Positions 1 to 6,449 of a stretch of 7,291 bases of DNA are shown here, piece after piece. Positions within the stretch are counted from its first letter, which is position 1, and each line of letters starts with the position of its first letter. This DNA is from Balneolia bacterium. GTDB taxonomy: Bacteria > Bacteroidota > Rhodothermia > Balneolales > Cyclonatronaceae. The notes under the pieces were generated by a model that was given only the letters and a program-made list of their open reading frames with translations, did not search any database and was not told the origin of the DNA. The stretch lies in the NCBI GenBank assembly GCA_003566395.1, contig PXDL01000405.1:1-7291 (forward strand). The letters are read 5' to 3'. The position numbers were made by a program, and so were the translations under genes.

Positions 1-1719
1 GGCTTGTTTGGCCGTATCAACAAGCTCCCGGAATGTTCGGGCGGTATCGGGGTGCTGGAAAAAGAACCGTGAATAATCAGCCATCCCGTATTCGAGCATC
101 TTCCGGTTTACATGCACTTCCCGTCCGTCATCACCTTTAGCCATTACGTAGCCGTAATACCGGCCATAGCGGTCGTCGGGCATGGCTCCACGCGGACCGA
201 TAATCCGAACCTGCCGGCCTTCAAGTAAATCCTGCAAAAACGCTTTGGATGCTCCGGCGTGGTAGTGCGAACTGTCCTGACCGGCAAACATGCGGGGGGC
301 ATTGACACCTAGCAGACTTATCGGGAAATGAAGATTAGGACTCAGCTCAACTTCTATAATTTGCCCGTCAACTACATCGGTAACACTGTACCACCGATCA
401 GGATCAAGGGATGGTACCGGAGGGTCGGTATCGCCGCGGGCTCTGGATTTAATCCCTTTAAAATCCTGAAGAAACTGATTGGCAATCACGCCGCAGTGAA
501 TCATCAAAATGTACTCGTCGTTTGCGGTTTCGGCGGCAGCAGAAAAATTATATGATCCGGTTATCACCACAGGATTGTGATCCGGATTTTCACTTAGCGC
601 ATCAATAAGCAGGGTTTTATGGTGAAGCTTGCGAAGTTCCCGCGCCGGCATCACGCTTCTGCCAAACAAACGCGCCTCGGGACTTGCCCAGATTTCGCCC
701 TGATTTCTGTAGCGTCCGTAAAAAGAGCGGTCGATGACGCCGTTCAGTAAAATTTCCGGATCGGAACTTTTCTGCCAGATCGCCCTGCTGATGGGAATTG
801 TGGGCGTAATCGCAAAAGCGATGAATGCCATATCGTGCCGGGTTTCGTTCTCCACCAGCTCTACAATACGGTCGCTGACCGAAGGCCTGCTCCGGTCCCG
901 GTTCATGGGTGAAAAGTAGAGTTCTACACGGGTGTCGTTCACCCAAAACTCATTTTGCGATATATTAGGTTTATCCCGCTTGAAACGGGCACGTGCGGGG
1001 TCTGGTTCAGCTCCGTCACTGCCCCACATGATATTAAACTCTTCCTCAAACGCCCTGGTGATTCCGCTGTCTTTTATCACCATAGACAAGTTGGTATTGT
1101 AGGGACCGGTGTAGGTCAGGTTCATCGAAGCCGCCCAGGTGTAATAGTCGTCAGGGTCTTCACTCATGGCGTCTATTACGGCAAATTTATGGTGCATAAA
1201 CGATCCGGCGCCGGTAATGCGATGCTCTTCTGTGCTTCCGTCCGGGCGGTAAATCGTACCGCTGTCATCCATGGTGATGATATCCCCGTCGCGAAGCATC
1301 TGCCACAGTGGCTCGGTAAATCTGGGATTACGATGTTTATTGGTGTAGTCGGAAATCACCCGGACCCGAAGCCCACGCTCGCGGGCCCGAACCAGCGCTT
1401 CGCCCACCTTATGGTTCTGGAAATCATAAATGGCCAGGTCCACGCTGTACTTTGCACTGTCGATACGATCTACAAGGGTTGAAATCAAATCGTGAGAATC
1501 ATTCACCTTAATTCCATCGCGGGAGTAGGTAGTGTCGGCCGGCATGTTGAAATAGACCTCAATCCACTCAACGGTCGAGGTGTCGGCCGGAGCCGAAAAG
1601 GATGAATATCCCAAAGCCGGGGCTGCGTTGCCCGAAATGCCCATCATCATCGCCCAGCTTACCACCGCTACCCAAATACGGGCTTTTCCATCAATTTTTA
1701 AATTCTTTAATGTAAACAT
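1..1719 (-). CDS. Exported phospholipase D-like nuclease/phosphodiesterase with C-terminal SNase-like domain (partial, C-terminus off window)
   Basis: Reading the minus strand from the ATG at 1719 gives 573 open codons to the window edge with no stop, so the C-terminus is missing, probably by only a few tens of residues. An in-frame TAG four codons before the ATG fixes the start; no clear Shine-Dalgarno is seen. Residues about 12-37 (basic KAR, hydrophobic core, small residues) look like a signal peptide, so the protein is probably exported. Two PLD catalytic motifs are intact: H176-x-K178-x4-D183 with downstream N200, and H366-x-K368-x4-D373 followed by GSYNFS (388-393). The PLD superfamily cleaves phosphodiesters (nucleic acid or phospholipid) through a phospho-histidine intermediate. 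Residues about 443-573 align with staphylococcal nuclease (VVDGQ, LLGVNAPR, DRYGRYYGYV), but catalytic positions are altered. Substrate is unknown; extracellular nuclease is likelier than phospholipase given the SNase partner. It is transcribed divergently from the other genes. Confidence 0.88.
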   Translation of the reverse strand, partial: MFTLKNLKIDGKARIWVAVVSWAMMMGISGNAAPALGYSSFSAPADTSTVEWIEVYFNMPADTTYSRDGIKVNDSHDLISTLVDRIDSAKYSVDLAIYDFQNHKVGEALVRARERGLRVRVISDYTNKHRNPRFTEPLWQMLRDGDIITMDDSGTIYRPDGSTEEHRITGAGSFMHHKFAVIDAMSEDPDDYYTWAASMNLTYTGPYNTNLSMVIKDSGITRAFEEEFNIMWGSDGAEPDPARARFKRDKPNISQNEFWVNDTRVELYFSPMNRDRSRPSVSDRIVELVENETRHDMAFIAFAITPTIPISRAIWQKSSDPEILLNGVIDRSFYGRYRNQGEIWASPEARLFGRSVMPARELRKLHHKTLLIDALSENPDHNPVVITGSYNFSAAAETANDEYILMIHCGVIANQFLQDFKGIKSRARGDTDPPVPSLDPDRWYSVTDVVDGQIIEVELSPNLHFPISLLGVNAPRMFAGQDSSHYHAGASKAFLQDLLEGRQVRIIGPRGAMPDDRYGRYYGYVMAKGDDGREVHVNRKMLEYGMADYSRFFFQHPDTARTFRELVDTAKQA

Positions 1720-2017
1720 ATCAAATCGCTAAAAGCTTTGATGAGCATGGCCTCCCGTTTTTTTAAAGCCATTTCATAATCTCTGTTGCCAACATACCGC
1801 GCCGGCATGGGTCACTCTAATAACGCCGAATCGCCGGATTCACGTATTTACCTTCCGGGTTTTGCTCCCGGCCGCCGACCCCCAATAATGTAAGAATCTG
1901 TCCTGATACTGAAAACGTCGCCAAACCGGCACCGTGGGCGGCGCATCCAAAATGGTTGCTTTCAGATTAGCCCGTTAACCGCTATTTTATTTAGTTAGCC
2001 TGCCATAGCTTTTTCAC

Positions 2018-2048
2018 CGTACACTGTGTGCTTCCGGCTCTGTATTTT
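2018..2048 (+). promoter_or_regulatory. Possible sigma70-type promoter resembling E. coli lac promoter
   Basis: Bases 2020-2040 match the E. coli lac promoter region from the end of its -35 box through its spacer at 19 of 21 positions, comparing by eye with the remembered lac sequence; the match continues as GTATTTTG against lac GTATGTTG with one extra T. A possible -10 box is TATTTT (2043-2048) and the poor -35 is CGTACA (2018-2023), spacer 19. The position, about 115 bases before the septum gene, suits a promoter for the plus-strand genes. Bacteroidota-type promoters usually use a -7 TAnnTTTG element, and TATTTTG (2043-2049) is only a near match to it. This is weak evidence and may be chance. 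Confidence 0.25.
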
Positions 2049-2082
2049 GCAGGGTGATGACGTACCCGGAGGTGAAAATAAA

Positions 2083-2114
2083 TCAGGAGAAATTTAAAGA
2101 CGTTCTTCTCCTGA
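2083..2114 (+). repeat. Perfect 9-bp inverted repeat (hairpin) in leader of the septum formation gene
   Basis: TCAGGAGAA (2083-2091) is the exact reverse complement of TTCTCCTGA (2106-2114), with a 14-base AT-rich loop. In RNA it would form a stem about 48 bases before the septum gene ATG. There is no T-run after it, so it is not a typical intrinsic terminator. It could be an operator for a dimeric regulator or an mRNA leader structure; the sequence does not decide. Confidence 0.45.
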
Positions 2115-2162
2115 ACCATGCGCCCGGCAGGCCGATTTCATCCCGTTTGAATCCGGAACTTT

Positions 2163-2465
2163 ATGGCAGATTTTCAGTTACTAAATCCCCTGCGCTGGAA
2201 AAAATCTTTCCTTATCAGCATTCTTGCCGGTTTCCTGGTGCTTTGGTTTGGTTTTCTTGATAATTACAGCATCTATACCCGATACCAGCTTCACCAGGAA
2301 AAAGCGGAGCTGAAACGTGAAATTGAGCAACTCAGAACCGAAACCGAGCTTCTCGAAACGCAGATTAACCAGCTTCACACCGACTCTTTTCACTTCGAAC
2401 GAATTGCGCGGGAAGAATACGGTATGAAAAAACCCGGCGAGGTGATTTACGAAATCAGGGACTGA
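2163..2465 (+). CDS. FtsB/DivIC-type septum formation initiator protein
   Basis: This small 100-residue bitopic membrane protein has the architecture of the FtsB/DivIC family, which joins FtsL and FtsQ/DivIB in the divisome and helps activate septal peptidoglycan synthesis. A short cytoplasmic N-terminus (basic RWKK at 11-14) is followed by a membrane helix at about 15-32 and a periplasmic coiled coil at about 40-72, with leucines at 43, 50, 57, 64 and 71 in perfect heptad spacing. The conserved family tail is visible as IAREEYGMKKPGEVIY (81-96). Length is normal for the family. The start is the first ATG of the frame; the upstream bases show no good Shine-Dalgarno, which is usual in Bacteroidota-like genomes. 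It opens the plus-strand gene run, 77 bases before the ROK kinase. Whether it is the FtsB or DivIC orthologue cannot be told from one gene, so no symbol is given. Confidence 0.88.
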   Translation: MADFQLLNPLRWKKSFLISILAGFLVLWFGFLDNYSIYTRYQLHQEKAELKREIEQLRTETELLETQINQLHTDSFHFERIAREEYGMKKPGEVIYEIRD

Positions 2466-2542
2466 ACTTACCGCTATGTTTCTTGCTCAGGCATGAGATC
2501 AACTCACAAGCTTTACGATTTACCTAATATGATTTTCATTTC

Positions 2543-3490
2543 ATGATTTCCATTGGTGTTGATTTAGGCGGAACAAATATCAAATCCGCTCTCATCCATC
2601 CCGAAAAAGGGGTGATCAAAAATGTTTCGGTGCCCACCGAAGCCGGTAAAGGCCTCGAATCTACGCTCAACCGCATTGCTTCGGCAATTAATGAACTTAA
2701 AGATGTAGCCGAAGATTCTGTTAAGGGAGTTGGAATCGGCGCGCCCGGCATGATCAGCCTCGACCGGAAATCAGTTTACAACCCTCCGAACCTTCCCGGT
2801 TGGGACCACGTGGAACTGGCCCGTGAAATTCACGAACGCACCGGGCTTAACGCCCTTGTTGAAAATGACGCCAACCTGATGGCTCTGGGTTCGGCTCGCT
2901 TCGGTTCGGGCAGGCCTTTCGACTATTTTATTATGCTCACCCTCGGCACGGGTGTAGGCGGCGGCATCATCATTGAAAACAAAATTTTCCGTGGAGCCAC
3001 CGGAGCGGCTGCCGAGCTGGGGCACATCTCAATCGATTATCACGGGGCCGAGTGTAACAGTACGGTTCCGGGAGCTATCGAAGCCTATCTCGGCCAGCGA
3101 TTTCTGAGCAGAAATGCCGCAAACGAAATAGAAAAGCATCCCGAGAATCAGCTTTACAAAGATTTCAGCGGCGATTTCAGCAAACTCGAACCGCGCGACC
3201 TTAGCGAGGCTGCAAACCGGGGCAACAAACTGGCTGTGGCGATTCTGGAAGACGCCGGACGCAAACTCGGCTATGCGATCGTAAACTACGTGCACACACT
3301 CGATATCCGCAAAATTGTTGTGAGCGGCGGCGTTGCCAATGCCGGTGATTTCATTCTGAAACCGGCTTACCAGGCCGCTATGGAAAGGCTGATGCCTCCC
3401 TTCCGAACGGATTTTGAAATTCTGCCCGAAATCCTGAGTCAGGAAGCCGCCCTGCTGGGTGCAGGCACCCTCGCTCTCGAAAATCTCTGA
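2543..3490 (+). CDS. ROK-family sugar kinase (glucokinase-like), zinc motif degenerate
   Basis: The 315-residue protein has no N-terminal helix-turn-helix, so it belongs to the kinase branch of ROK rather than the NagC/Mlc repressors. ROK kinases phosphorylate glucose, N-acetyl sugars or related hexoses with ATP in the cytoplasm. Visible motifs are the phosphate loop DLGGTN (7-12), sugar-binding NLPGW (83-87), catalytic ENDAN with D109, GTGVGGG (135-141), E158-x-x-H161 and E180 that contact sugar, and the second ATP motif SGGV (261-264). The usual zinc signature CxCGxxGCxE is CNSTVPGAIE (171-180): only the first cysteine remains, and it is the only cysteine in the protein. Glucokinase is the most likely activity, but the sugar cannot be fixed from sequence. 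The start ATG follows an AT-rich stretch with no Shine-Dalgarno. The stop is 21 bases before lptD, suggesting co-transcription. Confidence 0.9.
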   Translation: MISIGVDLGGTNIKSALIHPEKGVIKNVSVPTEAGKGLESTLNRIASAINELKDVAEDSVKGVGIGAPGMISLDRKSVYNPPNLPGWDHVELAREIHERTGLNALVENDANLMALGSARFGSGRPFDYFIMLTLGTGVGGGIIIENKIFRGATGAAAELGHISIDYHGAECNSTVPGAIEAYLGQRFLSRNAANEIEKHPENQLYKDFSGDFSKLEPRDLSEAANRGNKLAVAILEDAGRKLGYAIVNYVHTLDIRKIVVSGGVANAGDFILKPAYQAAMERLMPPFRTDFEILPEILSQEAALLGAGTLALENL

Positions 3491-3511
3491 CACACTCTTC
3501 AACCCGGTTTC

Positions 3512-6391
3512 ATGCCCGTTACATACCGGAAATCTTGGATATGGCGCCTTCCGGTATTCCGCTTTCCGGCGGGTTTATTCATCGTATTTTGCCTGATTTT
3601 CCCGGATTCACAGCTTTTGGCTGCTTCCGGCTTCAGTACCGTATTGACCGACACCACCGAAGCGGCTTCCCCGGCCCCTCCCGACACCATTCCGCCGCCT
3701 GAAACGCCCGTGGTGCCCGATACGCTGCCACAACCCGATATGCGCGGAGACGGACCTCCCGGCGGGCGATCTCCGGGACAGCAGCCTCCTCCGGCTCAGG
3801 ACGGTCAGGTTGGCGACCGCATCACCTTTTCAGCGCGTGATTCGCTCATCATAAGGCTTGATGAACGCAGAATTGCCAACCTTTATGGAAATTCGCGGGT
3901 TGAACATACCTCCGGCAGGCTGACCGCGGGAAGCATCACCCTTGATCTGGATGAAAATCTGGCCATTGCCGAAGCCCGTCGGGTACCGCTGGATACTACA
4001 GATGTATCGGATTTATTCCGGCGCTGGATTGCGCGAAAGGGAGAGTTTGCCGCCCCTGTCGATACCCTCACCATTCCAAGGCTGACGCGGGACGGTGATG
4101 AAATTGAAAGCCGGCGTATCATGTTCAATTTTGTTACCGAGAAGGGGAAATTTGACGTGGCCACGATGGATATGGACGGTGCGGGACTAACCGGCACTGC
4201 GGTAAAAGCACCGGCACCGCATGTTATTTTTATTGAGGACGCCGTCTATTCCACCTGCGATCTCGATCATCCGCACTATTACATCCGGGCACGGCGCATG
4301 AAGGTTGTGGATCAGGATGAAGTCTTTTTCACAGGTGCCCAGCTTTATTTTCTGGATATACCTTATCCGATGATTTTCCCCTTCGGATATCTCCCTTCCG
4401 GATTTCAGCAGAAGCAAAGCGGACTACTGGAACCTTCGCTCGCATTTCAGGATCAAAATACCCGTGGCCTCGGTATAGAAAATATAGGATGGTTTCAATA
4501 TTTCAACGATTACCTCACCGGCTCCATAAGCACGGGTTTGTACACTTCGGGCACGTTTTTTTCCGACGGAACCCTGAATTACGCCAAACGTGACCGCTAC
4601 CGGGGGAGTATCAGGCTCGGATATTCAAGAGAGCGCGGGCTTGAGTCCACCGATCCTGATTTTTCTCGTATTGTAAATAACAGACTTGCGATCACCCATC
4701 AGCAGACACTGAATCCTTATGCCAACGTTTCCGCCGACATCAACCTGCGTACAAGCGATTACTATCAGCGGAATTCCTACGACATAAATGAGCGCGCCGA
4801 GACATCCACGAGTTCACGAGCCTCCTACAATTACCGCCAGCCCGACGGACTTTATACGCTTGGTATTTCCATGCAGCAGAGTCAGAACTTCGCCACCAAT
4901 CAGGTGCAGTTTCAGGGTCCGAACGCAAATTACAGCTTCCAGCGGTTCAATCCGTTTGAGCGAAGCCGGGGCACGGAACAGCGCTGGTATGAAACCCTCA
5001 GCATTGCTTATGGCGGCCAATTCAGTTCCCGATTCAACTATACGCCTTTGCGCGATGCCGACGGCGAACCTATTGAGGACACCAGCTGGATTCAGGCCCT
5101 GTTCTCGCCTTCGGCCTACAGAGAAGCCACCGGCGACATCGGCCACGTGCGCTACGGCTTATCGCAGCGGGCCGATATCACCACCCAGCTATCTACCAGC
5201 GAGTATCTGAATGTAACCACCAATGCGCGCATCAACGAGTTCTGGTATCCCGAAACCATTCGCAAAGAGTTCAACCCCGAAACCAACACCGTTGAAGACC
5301 GCATCGTACAGGGATTTGCAGCCGCGCGGACCTTCAATACCTCGCTGAATTTGGGTACGGCTTTGTACGGTATTTCACAAGCCAAAATCGGTTCCTTCGA
5401 AGGATTTCGCCATACCATGCGACCTTCTGTTTCGCTGAGCTATCAACCCGATTTTACCGGTGATTTCTGGGGCTATTTCCGGGAAGTGGAGACCGATACG
5501 CTCGGAAATACCAGACAGTATTCTATTTTTGAGCGCGGCATTTTGGGTGGCCCCACCGCCGGCGAGCAGCGCGTGATTTCGTTTTCACTGGCCAACGTAC
5601 TCGAAACCAAACAGGTAAGGCGAGACTCAACCGGAGAAAGCAGCGAGAGAAACCTGCGCCTGATTGATAATCTGGGGGCCAATGTGAGCTACAACTTCGC
5701 CGCCGAGCAATTCAATCTGAGCGATCTCAACCTGACCTTTTCATCCAATATTCTGCAGAATATCCGGATCAACGCCAACGCCAGTTTTAATTTTTATGCA
5801 CAGGACTCTCTGGGAACGGCGATTGACGAATACATTTGGGAAAACAGCAACCGGATAGCACGCCTCACCCGCTATACCATTAACGCCAGTACCAGTATTA
5901 GCGGAGGAGCCGGCGGGCCTCAAATTCAGCCCGGCCCATTATATTACCCACGATTTTATGACCCTTACGACCAAACCATTTTCAGGGGGATCGATCCGCT
6001 TTTTAATCGTGATCCCGTGCCCCCGTTTAACGTACCCTGGTCTGCATCCCTGCGCTTTTCGTATTCCTGGCGTTTCATAAACTTCGACAACCAGCAGCGA
6101 TCGGCCGTGCTGAATGCCGAAAATATTCAGTTTCAGCTAACGCGGGGATGGCGGCTGCGAACATCCATCGGTTACGATTTTATTGAAGGCGACCTGACGC
6201 CCTCACGGTTTCATGTGGACCGAAACCTCCACTGCTGGACCATGAGCTTTGAGTGGAACCCCTTCGGTGATTTCAAGTTTTACATGTTTACCCTTCGTGT
6301 GAATGATTCTCAGATGCGCAGCCTGTTTCAAATGCTGCCGGGAATAAACGAGCTTGAACGCCGCGATTCACCTCTCGGACGACGAAACTGA
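3512..6391 (+). CDS. lptD: LPS-assembly outer-membrane protein LptD (OstA/Imp family)
   Basis: LptD is the outer-membrane barrel that, with lipoprotein LptE, receives LPS from the LptA bridge and inserts it into the outer leaflet. The 959-residue protein begins with a signal peptide (basic RK at 6-7 and R12/R17, hydrophobic 18-30, cleavage likely near LLAA at 35-38). A proline-rich stretch (54-94, 16 prolines) leads to an OstA/LptA-like beta-jellyroll at about 102-300, starting DRITFSARDSLII and including the NLYGNSRVEH strand typical of the family. Conserved PYPMIFPFGYLPSG marks the junction to the barrel; the rest is alternating hydrophobic beta strands with aromatic and YSF/FSYSW patterns as in Bacteroidota LptD. 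The mature protein has only two cysteines, C249 in the jellyroll and C908 near the C-terminus. No LptE gene is seen here. The start is 21 bases after the ROK stop, no Shine-Dalgarno. Length is in the family range. Confidence 0.92.
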   Translation: MPVTYRKSWIWRLPVFRFPAGLFIVFCLIFPDSQLLAASGFSTVLTDTTEAASPAPPDTIPPPETPVVPDTLPQPDMRGDGPPGGRSPGQQPPPAQDGQVGDRITFSARDSLIIRLDERRIANLYGNSRVEHTSGRLTAGSITLDLDENLAIAEARRVPLDTTDVSDLFRRWIARKGEFAAPVDTLTIPRLTRDGDEIESRRIMFNFVTEKGKFDVATMDMDGAGLTGTAVKAPAPHVIFIEDAVYSTCDLDHPHYYIRARRMKVVDQDEVFFTGAQLYFLDIPYPMIFPFGYLPSGFQQKQSGLLEPSLAFQDQNTRGLGIENIGWFQYFNDYLTGSISTGLYTSGTFFSDGTLNYAKRDRYRGSIRLGYSRERGLESTDPDFSRIVNNRLAITHQQTLNPYANVSADINLRTSDYYQRNSYDINERAETSTSSRASYNYRQPDGLYTLGISMQQSQNFATNQVQFQGPNANYSFQRFNPFERSRGTEQRWYETLSIAYGGQFSSRFNYTPLRDADGEPIEDTSWIQALFSPSAYREATGDIGHVRYGLSQRADITTQLSTSEYLNVTTNARINEFWYPETIRKEFNPETNTVEDRIVQGFAAARTFNTSLNLGTALYGISQAKIGSFEGFRHTMRPSVSLSYQPDFTGDFWGYFREVETDTLGNTRQYSIFERGILGGPTAGEQRVISFSLANVLETKQVRRDSTGESSERNLRLIDNLGANVSYNFAAEQFNLSDLNLTFSSNILQNIRINANASFNFYAQDSLGTAIDEYIWENSNRIARLTRYTINASTSISGGAGGPQIQPGPLYYPRFYDPYDQTIFRGIDPLFNRDPVPPFNVPWSASLRFSYSWRFINFDNQQRSAVLNAENIQFQLTRGWRLRTSIGYDFIEGDLTPSRFHVDRNLHCWTMSFEWNPFGDFKFYMFTLRVNDSQMRSLFQMLPGINELERRDSPLGRRN

Positions 6392-6449
6392 TACTTTTCC
6401 AACAACAACCGAACACACCCGGAACCCAGGATTGCAATTATATAATACT

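Larger units (their letters stand above)
1720..2162. other. Divergent intergenic region, no convincing gene
   Basis: This stretch of 443 bases separates the minus-strand PLD-like gene from the plus-strand septum formation gene and should hold promoters for both. I see no RNA gene, no protein with recognisable family features and no mobile-element ends. Small hairpins are present: GAATC/GATTC at 1828-1841 and CCGGG/CCCGG at 1855-1871, neither followed by a T-run. A stronger inverted repeat and a promoter-like stretch on the right side are listed separately. The frame open from the ATG at 2054 runs into the septum gene in another frame and is not believed. Confidence 0.6.

Noticed and set aside
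617..946. 109-codon minus-strand frame
   Set aside because: Different frame inside the PLD-like gene on the same strand; composition is that of an out-of-frame reading.
955..1482. 175-codon open frame on the plus strand
   Set aside because: It lies opposite the PLD-like gene, whose motifs and continuous 573-codon frame are clear; the plus-strand product has no recognisable family features.
1828..1871. Two short hairpins (GAATC/GATTC and CCGGG/CCCGG) as terminators
   Set aside because: Stems are only 5 bp and no T-run follows on either strand.
2054..2260. 68-codon plus-strand frame before and overlapping the septum formation gene
   Set aside because: Overlaps the well-supported septum gene by 98 bases in another frame and its product resembles nothing I recognise; a short leader peptide cannot be fully excluded.
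3029..3502. 157-codon minus-strand frame
   Set aside because: Antisense shadow of the ROK kinase, which has all core motifs in the plus frame.
4788..5210. 140-codon plus-strand frame inside lptD
   Set aside because: Alternate frame of the barrel region; Ser/Pro/Arg-rich product typical of frame-shifted reading of GC-rich code.
6441..6446. TATAAT just before the nth start
   Set aside because: It ends four bases before the chosen ATG, so a transcript starting from it would begin inside the coding region, and no -35 box sits at a suitable distance.
6354..6449. N-terminal extension of nth from the upstream ATG
   Set aside because: It overlaps the end of lptD and matches nothing in Nth; the ATG at 6450 is more economical.
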